A DNA stretch of 64,000 nt from Skermanella sp. TT6 (GTDB taxonomy: Bacteria; Pseudomonadota; Alphaproteobacteria; Azospirillales; Azospirillaceae): the NCBI RefSeq assembly GCF_016653635.2, contig NZ_CP067420.1, positions 3,870,001 to 3,934,000 of the forward strand, given 5' to 3'. This document shows, one piece after another, positions 9,658 through 18,757 of this stretch (position 1 is its first letter; every line of letters starts with the position of its first letter). The translations under genes were made by a program, and so were the position numbers. Under the pieces are notes generated by a model that was not told where the DNA came from, did not search any database, and saw only the letters and a list, made by a program, of their open reading frames with translations.

Positions 9658-10755
9658 ATGCGACTGATCTGGCAGATTCTCCTGATTGCGGGCCTGGGCG
9701 CCGGTGCCGCAGGCGCCTGGTACGCCGTGCCCGAGCTGCGTGGCGACGGTCCCCGGGCGGCTGCGCCCGACCGGGCCGCGCGGCCGGTCAACGTCGTGGC
9801 GGCGCCCGCCCGCATCGGGGAGATCGCGACGGTGGCCGAAGCGGTCGGCACGCTGCGCGCCAACGAGGCGGTCACGGTGAACTCCAAGCAGACCGGCATC
9901 ATCCGCGCGATCCGGTTCGAAGAGGGCCAGTGGGTCGAGCGGGGATCCGTCCTGGTCGAGTTGGACGACGCGGAAGCCCGCGCCCAGCTCGCGGTCGCCG
10001 AGGCCGACCGGCGCAACGCCCAGCAGCTCCTGGAGCGCTCGCGCACCCTGCTGACCCGCCAGGCGGTCGCGGAGGCCAGGGTCGATGAGCTGGCCGCGGC
10101 GCTCGACCGGGCCGACGCCGCGGCGCGGGCCGCCCGCGCCCGGCTGCAGGAGCTTGTCGTCACCGCCCCCTTCGCCGGACAGACCGGACTGCGCCGGGTC
10201 AGCCCGGGCGCGCTGGTGACCAGCGGGACGGCGATCACGACGCTCGACGACATCCGCACGGTGAAGCTGGATTTCAGGGTGCCGGAGGCGGCGCTGGGCG
10301 GGCTCAGGCCGGGCCTGGCCGTGTCCGCCACGAGCCCGGCCTTCCCGGGCGAGACCTTCACCGGCAATGTCGCCGTGATCGACACGCGGGTCGATCCGGT
10401 GACCCGGGCGGTCGAGGTGGTGGCCTCCCTGCCCAACGACCGGCTCCGCCTGCGGCCCGGCATGTTCATGAACGTAGGCCTGACCCTGTCGTCCCGCGCC
10501 GACGCCGTGCTGATCGCGGAGGAGGCGCTGGTCCCGCTGGGCGAGCGACAGTTCGTCTTCGTCGTGACCGACGGCCATGCCCGGCGCCGCGCCGTCACGA
10601 TCGGCCAGCGCCGGCGCGGCATGGTCGAAGTGGTCGAGGGCGTGAAACCCGGGGAACTGGTCGTCGTCCGCGGTACCCAGCGGGTGCGCGACGGCGCCCC
10701 GGTGGAGGCGGAACAGGAGCTTCCCCCCGCCGGACGTCCGGCTGCCGGGAGCTGA
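9658..10755 (+). CDS. RND efflux pump periplasmic adaptor (membrane fusion protein)
   Basis: A 365-residue adaptor of the MexA/AcrA family. Residues 3-20 form an N-terminal membrane anchor. Next come the first half of the lipoyl domain (GIIRAIRFEEGQWVERGSVLVELD), an alpha-helical hairpin (residues ~115-165), the second lipoyl half (TAPFAGQTGLRRVSPGALV), then beta-barrel and membrane-proximal domains (LRPGMFMNVGL). It joins the inner-membrane pump to an outer-membrane channel. ATG 9658 was preferred over GTG 9637 because AGGA lies just before it. The pump gene follows after 3 bp. No TolC-type gene or local regulator is present, so the outer-membrane partner must lie elsewhere. Confidence 0.92.
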   Translation: MRLIWQILLIAGLGAGAAGAWYAVPELRGDGPRAAAPDRAARPVNVVAAPARIGEIATVAEAVGTLRANEAVTVNSKQTGIIRAIRFEEGQWVERGSVLVELDDAEARAQLAVAEADRRNAQQLLERSRTLLTRQAVAEARVDELAAALDRADAAARAARARLQELVVTAPFAGQTGLRRVSPGALVTSGTAITTLDDIRTVKLDFRVPEAALGGLRPGLAVSATSPAFPGETFTGNVAVIDTRVDPVTRAVEVVASLPNDRLRLRPGMFMNVGLTLSSRADAVLIAEEALVPLGERQFVFVVTDGHARRRAVTIGQRRRGMVEVVEGVKPGELVVVRGTQRVRDGAPVEAEQELPPAGRPAAGS

Positions 10756-10758
10756 GCC

Positions 10759-13700
10759 ATGGTGCTGTCCGACGTCGCGATCCAGCGCCCCGTGCTCGCC
10801 ATCGTCCTCAACGCGCTGCTGGTGGTCTTCGGCATCTTCGCCTTCGCCAAGCTGCCGGTGCGCGAGTATCCCAGCGTCGACCCGCCGGTCGTCTCGATCA
10901 GCACCAATTACGAGGGCGCGTCGGCCGAGGTGGTCGAGACCCAGATCACCCAGGTGATCGAGGGCGCCGTCAGCGGCGTCGAGGGGATCAAGACGATCCG
11001 CTCGACCAGCCGCGAGGGATCGTCCAACGTTCGGATCGAGTTCCTGCTGACCCGCGACATCGAGGGAGCCGCCAACGATGTCCGGGACCGCGTCTCGCGC
11101 GCGGCCCGCAGCCTGCCGGACGAGGCCGACGCCCCCGTCATCGCCAAGGTGGACAGCGACAGCTCGCCGATCCTGTGGGCCACCCTGACCAGCGATCAGC
11201 TCAGCAGGCTGGAGCTGACCGACTATGCCCGGCGCGTCCTGGTCGACCAGATCACCGCCGTCCCGGGCGTCGCCGACGTCCGGATCAGCGGCCAGCGGAT
11301 CTATGCCATGCGGGTCTGGCTGGACCGGAGCGCGCTGGCGGCCCGCAACCTGACCGTCCAGGATGTCGAGACGGCGCTGCGCCGGGAGAACGCGGAGCTG
11401 CCGGCCGGCCGCATCGAGTCGGCGCAGCGCGAGTTCACCGTCCGCACCGATACCAGGCTGTCGCGCGCGGAGCAGTTCTCCCGCATCGTCATTTCCCAGC
11501 GCAGCGGGGATTTCATCCGGCTGGGCGACGTGGCGCGGGTGGAGCTGGGCACCCGCGACGACCGCGGCGACTACACCGTCAACGCCCGCGCCGCCGTCGG
11601 CCTGGGCGTCACCAAGCAGGCGACCGCCAACACGATGGAGGTCGCGGACGGGGTCAAGGCGCTGCTGCGGCAGATCGGCACCACGCTGCCCGGCGACGCG
11701 GCCATCGACGTGTCGTTCGACGAGAGCGTGTTCATCGCCGAATCGATCTACCAGGTGTTCCACGCGCTGACGATCGCGCTGGGCCTGGTGGTCCTGGTCA
11801 CTTGGGCGTTCCTGCGCGACCTGCGCGCCACGATCATTCCGGCGGTCGCCATCCCGGTGTCGATCATGGCAGCCTTCACCGTGCTGGCGGCACTCGGCTA
11901 TTCGATCAACGTGCTGACCCTGCTGGCGCTGGTGCTCGCGATCGGGCTGGTGGTCGACGACGCGATCATCGTGGTCGAGAATGTCAGCCGACGGATCGAG
12001 CTGGGCGAGCCGCCGCTCCTGGCAGCCTATCGCGGCGCCGGCCAGATCGGCTTCGCGGTGATCGCCACCACGGCGGTGCTGATCGCGGTGATCTTCCCGC
12101 TCGTCCTGCTGCAGGACACGGTCGGCCGCTTCTTCAAGGAGTTCGCGGTCACGCTGGGGGCCGCGGTCGCCTTCTCCGCGCTGGTGGCGCTGACGCTGAC
12201 GCCGATGATGTGCTCGCAGGTGCTGCGCGGCCAGCACGGCGGGGCGGTGTTCCGCCTGACCGAACGGTTCTTCGACGGGATGACCCGGATCTATTCCAGG
12301 ATCCTGGACGGCGTTCTGGCCGCACCCGTGCTGATGCTGGCACTGCTCGGCGCGCTGACCGGGGCCACCTGGTACCTGTTCACCCTGGTGCCGCAGGAGT
12401 TCACCCCGCCCGAGGATCGCGGCAGCTTCCGCATCACCGTGACCGCGCCGGAAGGCGCCAGCCAGGACTTCACCAAGCGGGAGATGGAAGCGGTCGAGCG
12501 CATCCTGGCGCCCTACCGGGAAAACGGCGAGGTATCCAGCGTGCTGGCGATCCTGAACCCCGGATGGGGCGGACAGACCGGCGTCAACCGGGCGACGATC
12601 CAGGTCCGGCTGGCGCCGTGGGACAGGCGCACCCGGCCGCAGTCGGCCCTGATGGCGGAGCTGCGCGGCAAGCTGCAGGCGGTGCCGGGCGCCCGGGTCG
12701 CGGCCTTCGCGGGCGGCGGCATCGCCCGCAGCGGGGCGCTGAACCAGGTGCAGGTCGTCCTGGGCGGCAGCAGCTACGAGGAGCTGGCGGTCTGGCGCGA
12801 CCTGCTGATCGACCGCCTGCGCGACGAGCCGGGGTTCGGCACGATCCAGGCGAACTACGACGAGACCAAGCCGCAGCTCCGGATCACGGTGGACCGCGAC
12901 CGCGCGGCCGACCTGGGGCTCGGCACGCGGGCGATCGGGGAAACCCTGGAGACGCTGGTCGGCGGGCGCACCGTCACGCGCTTCACCGACCGCGGGGAGG
13001 AATACGACGTCGTGGTCCAGGCCACGGGCAGCGACCGCGCCAACCCGCGCGACCTGTCGAACATCTTCCTGCGCGCCGGAACGTCGGACAAGCTCGTGCC
13101 GCTCTCCAGCGTCGTGACCGTCCGGGATATCGCCGGCCCCAGCGAACTGGGCCGGGTCGATCGGCTGCGCGCGATCACCGTCACGGCCAACCTGGAAGGC
13201 ATCGCCATGGGCACCGCCATCGAGGCGGTGCGGCAGGCCGCGGCCGAGGTGCTGCCGGGCCAGGTGCGGCTGAGTTTCGACGGTTCGGCGCGCGAGCTTC
13301 AGGAATCAAGCGCCGCGATCTATTTCGCGTTCGGCATGGCGCTGCTGATCGCCTTCCTGGTGCTGGCCGCCCAGTTCGAGAGCTTCACCCTGCCCTCCAT
13401 CGTCATGCTGACGGTGCCGCTGGCGTTGTTCGGCGGCCTGGGCGCGATCGTCGCGAGCGCCATGACTCTGAACATCTACACGCAGATCGGGCTGGTGATG
13501 CTGATCGGCCTGATCGCCAAGAACGCCATCCTGATCGTCGAGTTCGCGAACCAGATGCGCGACGAAGGCGCGGCCATGGACGCGGCGATCCGCGAAGCCG
13601 CCGCGACCCGGCTGCGCCCGATCCTGATGACCAGCATCGCCACGGTGTTCGGCGCGGTTCCGCTGGCCATGGCCGAGGGCGCCGGGGCCGAGAGCCGGAC

Positions 13701-13881
13701 CGCGATCGGGCTGGTGATCGTCGGCGGCGTCTCGGTCGGGTCGCTGCTGTCGCTGTTCGGCACTCCCCTGCTCTACAGCCTGCTGGCGCGCCGCCTCCAG
13801 CCGATCGGGCGGATTCGCCGCCGTATCCAGGAGTTGGAGATGCAGCACGTCAAGCCGAGGGAAGGCTTGCCGGCGGAGTAG
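10759..13881 (+). CDS. RND efflux transporter permease (HAE1/AcrB type)
   Basis: A 1040-residue inner-membrane proton/drug antiporter with the 12-helix, two-repeat RND layout. The N-terminus (SDVAIQRPVLAIVLN) is typical. The proton-relay residues are present: the pair Asp400-Asp401 in LVVDDAIIVVENV (helix 4) and Lys921 in LIAKNAILIVEFANQ (helix 10). Two large periplasmic porter loops follow helices 1 and 7. It is translated right after its adaptor (3 bp gap). Residue spacing and the VVDDAI signature point to the hydrophobe/amphiphile branch rather than the heavy-metal CzcA branch. Substrate is unknown. Confidence 0.95.
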   Translation: MVLSDVAIQRPVLAIVLNALLVVFGIFAFAKLPVREYPSVDPPVVSISTNYEGASAEVVETQITQVIEGAVSGVEGIKTIRSTSREGSSNVRIEFLLTRDIEGAANDVRDRVSRAARSLPDEADAPVIAKVDSDSSPILWATLTSDQLSRLELTDYARRVLVDQITAVPGVADVRISGQRIYAMRVWLDRSALAARNLTVQDVETALRRENAELPAGRIESAQREFTVRTDTRLSRAEQFSRIVISQRSGDFIRLGDVARVELGTRDDRGDYTVNARAAVGLGVTKQATANTMEVADGVKALLRQIGTTLPGDAAIDVSFDESVFIAESIYQVFHALTIALGLVVLVTWAFLRDLRATIIPAVAIPVSIMAAFTVLAALGYSINVLTLLALVLAIGLVVDDAIIVVENVSRRIELGEPPLLAAYRGAGQIGFAVIATTAVLIAVIFPLVLLQDTVGRFFKEFAVTLGAAVAFSALVALTLTPMMCSQVLRGQHGGAVFRLTERFFDGMTRIYSRILDGVLAAPVLMLALLGALTGATWYLFTLVPQEFTPPEDRGSFRITVTAPEGASQDFTKREMEAVERILAPYRENGEVSSVLAILNPGWGGQTGVNRATIQVRLAPWDRRTRPQSALMAELRGKLQAVPGARVAAFAGGGIARSGALNQVQVVLGGSSYEELAVWRDLLIDRLRDEPGFGTIQANYDETKPQLRITVDRDRAADLGLGTRAIGETLETLVGGRTVTRFTDRGEEYDVVVQATGSDRANPRDLSNIFLRAGTSDKLVPLSSVVTVRDIAGPSELGRVDRLRAITVTANLEGIAMGTAIEAVRQAAAEVLPGQVRLSFDGSARELQESSAAIYFAFGMALLIAFLVLAAQFESFTLPSIVMLTVPLALFGGLGAIVASAMTLNIYTQIGLVMLIGLIAKNAILIVEFANQMRDEGAAMDAAIREAAATRLRPILMTSIATVFGAVPLAMAEGAGAESRTAIGLVIVGGVSVGSLLSLFGTPLLYSLLARRLQPIGRIRRRIQELEMQHVKPREGLPAE

Positions 13882-13883
13882 CC

Positions 13884-14291
13884 TCAGCTGGCGATACCGA
13901 GGGAGGGAAAGGGCGCGGAGGCGACGGCGCGAATCGCCTCCAGCACGGGCCGCCCGTCGCACCCCTTGGTCAGGTAGCGCCGGGCACCCGCGGCGAAGGC
14001 GCTCTCCGCCGTTCCGCGGTCGCTCAGGCCGCTGAAGACGATGACCGGCACTTCCGGATGGGCATCTGTCAACTCCCGGAGCGCTGCCAGCGGCTCCTTG
14101 CCCGGCATGGTGAGGTCGAGCAGGACGGCGTCCGGGCGGAGTTCCGCGACCGTATCGAGCAGCTTGTCCGCGGAGTACAGGCAACCGACGCAATCCATAT
14201 CCGGCGTGGCGTCGATGGTGGCCTGCGTCGCCATGACGATCATGGCGTTGTCATCGACGCAGAGTACCTTGATCGGGTGGACCGCCTTCAT
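13884..14291 (-). CDS. Single-domain response regulator (CheY-like)
   Basis: A 135-residue receiver domain with no output domain. The acidic pocket is Asp13-Asp14, the phosphoacceptor is Asp59 in VLLDLTMPG, the conserved Ser is in VIVFSG (residue 87) and the Lys is in YLTKG (109). Such proteins are phosphate shuttles or bind partner proteins directly. No histidine kinase is adjacent. The EAL protein on the same strand lies about 97 bp upstream and could be a functional partner, but this is inference. It ends 2 bp from the convergent RND pump stop. Confidence 0.88.
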   Translation of the reverse strand: MKAVHPIKVLCVDDNAMIVMATQATIDATPDMDCVGCLYSADKLLDTVAELRPDAVLLDLTMPGKEPLAALRELTDAHPEVPVIVFSGLSDRGTAESAFAAGARRYLTKGCDGRPVLEAIRAVASAPFPSLGIAS

Positions 14292-14387
14292 TCATGCCTC
14301 TTATGGACAGAACCGTCTTACTCAGACGTCATATCCGAACCGGCAATATTATGCAAGCGGGTAGGTTTGATCGAAGCCCCCTAGCCA

Positions 14388-16550
14388 TCAGGCATAGGTT
14401 GAATAGTCTTCCAGCAGCTTCATCAGGTCCGGACCCGCGATCGGGCGGCTGAACAGGTAGCCTTGGATCTCGTCGCAGCCCAGGCGGCGCAGATGCGCGA
14501 GCTGCTGTTCGGTCTCGACGCCTTCGGCGACGATGCGCCGGGACATGGAATGGCCCATGTCGATCACCGCGCGGACGATCTCCGCATCCTCGGCGCCGGT
14601 GGCGATGTCGGTGATCAGAGAGCGGTCGATCTTGATGGTCTCCAGCGGCATCAGCTTGAGGTAGCTGAGCGACGAATAGCCGGTGCCGAAATCGTCGAGC
14701 GCCAGGTGGACCCCCATGTCGGCCAGTTCCTGGAGAAGCTGGACGACCTCGACGCTGTCCTTCATCACGACGCTCTCGGTGATCTCCAGCTCGATATCGT
14801 CGGGCTTCAGCCCGGTCCGCTCCAGGATGTCGGTCAGGGTTGCCGGGAAGGAGGGCCTGATCTGCCGGACCGACAGGTTGATCGCCATGCGGATCTTCGG
14901 GAAGCCCCGGTCGATCAACAGCCGGCACTGGCGGCAGGCGGTTTCCAGGACCCACTCGCCGACGGGGATGATCAGGCCGGTTTCCTCCAGCACGGGCACG
15001 AAGGAGGCCGGCGAGACGTTTCCGAGATCCGCGCTGCGCCAGCGCAGCAGGGCCTCGCACCCGCAGACGGTCCAGCTCCTGAGATCGACCTTGGGCTGGA
15101 ACACCAGGGAGAACTCGCCCCGGTCGAGGGCGCGGGCCAGGCCCGACTTGATGGCGATCCGGGTGTTCACCTCGGTGTCGAGATCGGAGGTGTAGAAGCA
15201 TTTGTGCGGCGGATCCGCCTCGCGGGCGCTCCAGAGCGCGGCGTCGGCATTGCGCATCAGGATGTCGGAATCGACCCCGTCGCCGGGAAAGGTGGTGATC
15301 CCGAGGGCGGGAGAAAGCTTGACCTCGATCCCGTCCAGTTCGAGGGGTGCCTCGAAGGCGGCCGTGATCCGGTCGGCCAGCACGCCGATGCGGGCGGACT
15401 GGTCGATATTGGGAGCCAGCACCGCGAACTCGGACGCCTCCAGCCTCGCCAGCGTATCGGTGGACCGGAGGCAGCCGGCCAGCCGCCGCGCGGCTTCCTG
15501 GATCGCCTGGTCGCCGGCGGCGCGCCCCATGCTGTCGATCACCATACGGAACCCCAGCAGGTCGATCAGCAGCAGCCCGCCGTGGCCGCCGTCCTGCTGG
15601 CGCTCGTCCGCGGCGATCGACAGGCGTTCGGTGAACAGCGTCCGGTTGGGCAGCAGGGTCAGGGCGTCGTAGAGAGACTGCCGCCGGATCAGCGTCTCGA
15701 AATGGGAGCGTTCGGTGATGTCCCGGCCGATCGCGACGAAGACGGGCGGCGTCTCGTTGCGCAGAAGCTGGACCCTGACCTCGACCTCGTAGGTCGAACC
15801 GTCGCGGCGCTGGTGGAAGGTCTCGAAGCAGATCTCGTCCATGGTGCCGTCCTGGAGCGGACGGAGCAATTCGGCGAAGGCGTCCTCGCCGAACTCGAAC
15901 TTCAGGTCCATCGGCGTCATGCGCATCATCTCTTCGGCCGAGTAGCCGAGATTCTCGCGCGCCTGCCGGTTGACCAGCACGAACCGGAGAGTTTCGGCAT
16001 TGAAGACGAAGATCTCGTTGATCGACTGCTCGATGATGCGGCCGAAACGGGCGGTCTGCTGCTCGACGCGGGTCCGTTCCGTGATGTCGCGGAGGACCAC
16101 CACGTAGGCCCCGCCCCCCTCCAGGTTGACCCAGGCGATCGAGGCTTCGGCCGGGAACTCGGTCCCGTCTCGCCGCAGCCCGCAGATCTGCCGCCGCTCC
16201 CCCATCAGCCGGGAGCCGCCGGAGTGGGCCCGGAACTCCCCCATCTGCCTGCCGTGCTGGGACCTGTAGCGTTCCGGCAGCAGCATGTGGACGGACCGCC
16301 CCATCACGTCGGCCGTGTCGTACTGGAAGATCCGCTCCGCCGCGCGGTTGAACAGGACGATCCGGAACTGCGCATCGATCACCACGAAGGCATCGCCCGC
16401 CAGGTCCAGGATCGCGTAGAGCGGAGTTGCGTGGACGGCAGTTCCCGGCATCAGCAATCCGTGGAAGCCGATCGACGAAACCGTGCCATCCGCAATCGGA
16501 GCGCCGGGACTTCCGTCCTCCTCGTGCCCGACCTCAGACAGGGTCGCCAT
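14388..16550 (-). CDS. PAS-PAS-GGDEF(degenerate)-EAL protein, probable c-di-GMP phosphodiesterase
   Basis: A 720-residue cytoplasmic signalling protein without membrane segments. Two PAS domains (about residues 40-160 and 165-285) each end in a DITERT/DITERS PAC-type motif. The GGDEF domain follows, but its active-site motif is EASEF (residues 371-375) instead of GGDEF, so cyclase activity is not expected. The EAL domain is complete: EAL at 499-501 (CEALLRW), INLSVRQ, ELEITES, DDFGTG from Asp619 and AEGVET. It should therefore hydrolyse c-di-GMP, with the degenerate GGDEF possibly sensing GTP and the PAS domains sensing redox, light or a ligand. No heme- or flavin-binding residue could be assigned. 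Confidence 0.92.
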   Translation of the reverse strand: MATLSEVGHEEDGSPGAPIADGTVSSIGFHGLLMPGTAVHATPLYAILDLAGDAFVVIDAQFRIVLFNRAAERIFQYDTADVMGRSVHMLLPERYRSQHGRQMGEFRAHSGGSRLMGERRQICGLRRDGTEFPAEASIAWVNLEGGGAYVVVLRDITERTRVEQQTARFGRIIEQSINEIFVFNAETLRFVLVNRQARENLGYSAEEMMRMTPMDLKFEFGEDAFAELLRPLQDGTMDEICFETFHQRRDGSTYEVEVRVQLLRNETPPVFVAIGRDITERSHFETLIRRQSLYDALTLLPNRTLFTERLSIAADERQQDGGHGGLLLIDLLGFRMVIDSMGRAAGDQAIQEAARRLAGCLRSTDTLARLEASEFAVLAPNIDQSARIGVLADRITAAFEAPLELDGIEVKLSPALGITTFPGDGVDSDILMRNADAALWSAREADPPHKCFYTSDLDTEVNTRIAIKSGLARALDRGEFSLVFQPKVDLRSWTVCGCEALLRWRSADLGNVSPASFVPVLEETGLIIPVGEWVLETACRQCRLLIDRGFPKIRMAINLSVRQIRPSFPATLTDILERTGLKPDDIELEITESVVMKDSVEVVQLLQELADMGVHLALDDFGTGYSSLSYLKLMPLETIKIDRSLITDIATGAEDAEIVRAVIDMGHSMSRRIVAEGVETEQQLAHLRRLGCDEIQGYLFSRPIAGPDLMKLLEDYSTYA

Positions 16551-16689
16551 CCGCTTCTCCTCACGCCCCGCAGGTATCAGGACCGTTCATAACAACCGTA
16601 CGGCCGCAGCGCCGAACTTGCCGCCTAATGATACGATTGCCCCGTGAGGAATCAATGGGTTTCGGACGCGAAACAATAGATCGGCGGCG

Positions 16690-17217
16690 CTAATTACCCG
16701 CGCCGGCTGCAATGTCGCGCCCCGTCATGCCGCACTGCGTCATTAAGAAGCGGGCAATAACGGCGGGCTGGTTGAGGTCGAGCACGGGAACGGCCACTTC
16801 GGGCACGGGGCCGTCGCAGGCGACCGCGACGACCGATGGGTCCTCCAGCGCCAGCAGCGGCTTGCCGGTGGCGCGGCGGAATACTTCCAGCTTCGGGTGG
16901 GGCGAGCGCTTGAAGCCCTCGATCAGCAGGAGATCGACCGGGGTCATGTGCCTGACCAATTCCTCGATCGAGGGTTCGGGCTCTCCCCGGTTCTCGTGCA
17001 TCAGGGCCCAGCGGTTGGCCGAGGTGATCAGCACCTCGGTGGCTCCGGCCCTGCGGTGGTTGTGGGAGTCCTTGCCCGGCTGGTCGACGTCGAACGCGTG
17101 ATGGGCATGCTTCATTGTGGAAACACGTAGGCCCAGGGCGATCAGCTCGGGCAGAAGACGGACCATGAGCGTTGTCTTGCCGCTGCCGCTCCAGCCGGCG
17201 ATGCCGAATATCTTCAT
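16690..17217 (-). CDS. mobB: Molybdopterin-guanine dinucleotide biosynthesis adaptor MobB
   Basis: A 175-residue P-loop GTPase. The Walker A motif GWSGSGKT spans residues 8-15, followed by the typical STMKHAHHAFDVDQPGKDSHNHRRAGA segment in two parts and DLLLIEGFKRSPHPKLEVFR. MobB binds GTP and helps MobA attach GMP to molybdopterin. No mobA or moeA gene is adjacent, but moaA of the same pathway lies 13 kb downstream. The gene is divergent from sugE. The start ATG immediately precedes the beta strand of the P-loop domain. Confidence 0.93.
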   Translation of the reverse strand: MKIFGIAGWSGSGKTTLMVRLLPELIALGLRVSTMKHAHHAFDVDQPGKDSHNHRRAGATEVLITSANRWALMHENRGEPEPSIEELVRHMTPVDLLLIEGFKRSPHPKLEVFRRATGKPLLALEDPSVVAVACDGPVPEVAVPVLDLNQPAVIARFLMTQCGMTGRDIAAGAGN

Positions 17218-17331
17218 GGTGGATCCGTTGCTGCGATCGTGCCGCAGATTAGGACGGCAGGGTCCGATCCGCTACGGTGAAGGTCTGCGGCGTCCGCCGA
17301 ATCACGAAAGAAAAAGGAAGAAGGAAGTACG

Positions 17332-17646
17332 ATGGCGTGGGTGATCCTGTTGGTGGCCGGCCTGCTGGAGACCGGCTGGGCGATCGGTCTCAAATACACG
17401 GAGGGATTCTCGCGCCTGTGGCCGAGCATCCTGACGCTGATCGCCATGGCCGCCAGCCTCGTCATGCTGGCCTATGCGCTGAAGACCCTGCCGATCGGAA
17501 CCGCCTACGCGGTCTGGACGGGGATCGGGGCGTTCGGTACCGCCGTGCTCGGCATCGTCCTGTTCGGCGAGCCGGCGACCGCCGGACGGCTGGCCTCCAT
17601 CGGCCTGATCGTCGCCGGCATCGTCGGGCTGAAGCTGGTAGACTGA
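17332..17646 (+). CDS. sugE: SMR family guanidinium exporter (SugE/Gdx)
   Basis: A 104-residue protein with four hydrophobic helices. The essential Glu13 of the small multidrug resistance family sits in the first helix ([12 protein letters not shown]), and the SugE/Gdx hallmark [11 protein letters not shown] follows. [15 protein letters not shown] and the C-terminal [19 protein letters not shown] complete the family pattern. Gdx transporters export guanidinium as antiparallel dimers, in exchange for protons. A good Shine-Dalgarno (GGAAG) precedes the ATG. I looked for a guanidine riboswitch in the 114 bp upstream and could not recognise one. Confidence 0.93.
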   Translation: MAWVILLVAGLLETGWAIGLKYTEGFSRLWPSILTLIAMAASLVMLAYALKTLPIGTAYAVWTGIGAFGTAVLGIVLFGEPATAGRLASIGLIVAGIVGLKLVD

Positions 17647-17672
17647 TACGCGGCGGGCGGGAAAGGCATCAT

Positions 17673-17720
17673 AAGACGCCCTCTCTGCCCGTGCGAAAGA
17701 CGCCCTCTCTGCCCGTGCGA
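17673..17720. repeat. Perfect 24-bp tandem duplication
   Basis: The 24-bp unit beginning AAGACGCCCTCTCTGC occurs twice head-to-tail without a mismatch (17673-17696 and 17697-17720), followed by AAG as if starting a third copy. It lies between the convergent sugE gene and a small hypothetical gene. Perfect identity suggests a recent slippage or duplication. Two copies without spacers is not a CRISPR. Confidence 0.9.
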
Positions 17721-17744
17721 AAGCCGGTGGTCAGGATCCGGTAT

Positions 17745-17963
17745 TCAAGCCGCCAACCAGGTCAAACGGCTACTGTCGCCCTCCGCGAGGGCATCGGCGC
17801 GGGTGCGGAGCGCCCGGTGCCGCTGGTCGACGAATTCGCGGAACAGGCCCTTGTCGGCCAGGATCTCCTGGGCGCGGGCGGCTTTGCGGGGATCGGGGTT
17901 GCCGGTGAGGCGGCGCAGGGTGTTGGCCGCGATCCGAAACTCGACAGCGAGATTGCGCGTCAT
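17745..17963 (-). CDS. Small hypothetical protein
   Basis: A 72-residue soluble, Arg- and Ala-rich protein, mostly helical by composition (NTLRRLTGNPDPRKAARAQ, then FREFVDQRHRAL). I do not recognise a family. Evidence that it is a gene: AAGGA 7 nt before the ATG, a sensible start, and no competing frame on the other strand. A GTG two codons upstream is too close to that Shine-Dalgarno. It is convergent with sugE and stands alone. Confidence 0.55.
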   Translation of the reverse strand: MTRNLAVEFRIAANTLRRLTGNPDPRKAARAQEILADKGLFREFVDQRHRALRTRADALAEGDSSRLTWLAA

Positions 17964-18262
17964 CGTCACATCCTTTCAATTCTCTTTTCAGAGGCGGACG
18001 GACGATGAGAAAACGCCCGGCCGCCTAGCTAGTCGGACCGTTGTCGCTCACGCGAAGCTCCAGAGTAGAGTGCGGATACGGCAGCCGAAGCCGCCGGTCC
18101 ATGCACGGATGAACAGAGCAATAGGCCGTTTCGTTCGCCGAAGCAACCACCTTACGACGTTTTTGCCACCGATCTTTCGTCGTAGGAGCTCTTCCGCAAC
18201 AGGGTGTCAAGCCATGGAAACATCATGAATTCTCCCCATATCAGCGGCAAAGGAGAGATTTC

Positions 18263-18718
18263 ATGAATCCTGTCAGCCTGATCCTGAACATCCTGTGGAT
18301 CGTCACGGGCGGCATCTGGATGGCTGCGGCCTGGCTGTTCGCCGCGGTGATCATGGCGATCACCATCATCGGACTGCCCTGGGCCCGTTCGGCGTTCAAC
18401 ATCGCCAACTACACGCTGATGCCGTTCGGACGCACCGCCGTCTCCCGCGACGAGTGGGACGGCCGCGAAGACCTGGGCACCAGCCCGCTCGGCTTCCTCG
18501 GGAACGTGATCTGGTTCCTGCTCGCCGGCTGGTGGCTGGCCCTGGGCCATGTGATGACCGCCATAGCGCTTGCGCTGACCATCATCGGGATCCCGTTCGC
18601 CTGGGCTCACCTGAAGCTGGCGATCATCTCGCTGTGGCCGATCGGCAAGCGGATCGTCGACAATGAGGAACTCGAGGCGCGCGCCCGGCAAGGCTACCGG
18701 GTGCCGGGGACCCTTTAG
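18263..18718 (+). CDS. yccF: YccF family inner-membrane protein (DUF307)
   Basis: A 151-residue membrane protein built of two similar YccF repeats. Each has a hydrophobic segment followed by TIIGLPWA or TIIGIPFAW and then FNIANYTLMPFGR or LKLAIISLWPIGKR. The first copy spans about residues 5-60 and the second 75-130. The function of the family is unknown. AGGAG 7 nt upstream supports the start. The stop codon lies inside the loop of a perfect inverted repeat that may terminate transcription. Confidence 0.9.
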   Translation: MNPVSLILNILWIVTGGIWMAAAWLFAAVIMAITIIGLPWARSAFNIANYTLMPFGRTAVSRDEWDGREDLGTSPLGFLGNVIWFLLAGWWLALGHVMTAIALALTIIGIPFAWAHLKLAIISLWPIGKRIVDNEELEARARQGYRVPGTL

Positions 18719-18730
18719 GCCGGGTCCCCG
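18705..18730. terminator. GC-rich hairpin at yccF stop codon
   Basis: A 9-bp perfect stem (CGGGGACCC and GGGTCCCCG) encloses an 8-nt loop containing the yccF stop TAG. No T-tract follows on either strand, so it may act as a transcript-end stabiliser or a weak two-way terminator between convergent genes. Confidence 0.45.
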
Positions 18731-18757
18731 CCAAGCTCGTCATCCCTGGGAAGCGGC

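Noticed and set aside
6191-9667. Long plus-strand frame opposite mfd
   Set aside because: Same shadow effect; composition is repetitive and matches no family, and mfd on the other strand has all domains.
9226-12237. Very long antisense reading frame (over 1000 codons) covering the RND genes and the mfd start
   Set aside because: High-GC codon bias makes long open frames on the opposite strand. Its sequence is Arg/His/Gln-rich without any family resemblance, while the RND and mfd frames are unmistakable.
17218-17331. Guanidine riboswitch upstream of sugE
   Set aside because: I looked for the ykkC, mini-ykkC (paired ACGR loops) and ykkC-III signatures; none was recognisable. A covariance search would settle it.
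17673-17720. CRISPR array
   Set aside because: Only two copies and no spacers, and no cas genes in the window.
18025-18210. Small 61-codon frame on the minus strand in the gap before yccF
   Set aside because: No ribosome binding site, unusual composition and no sign of codon bias of the surrounding genes.
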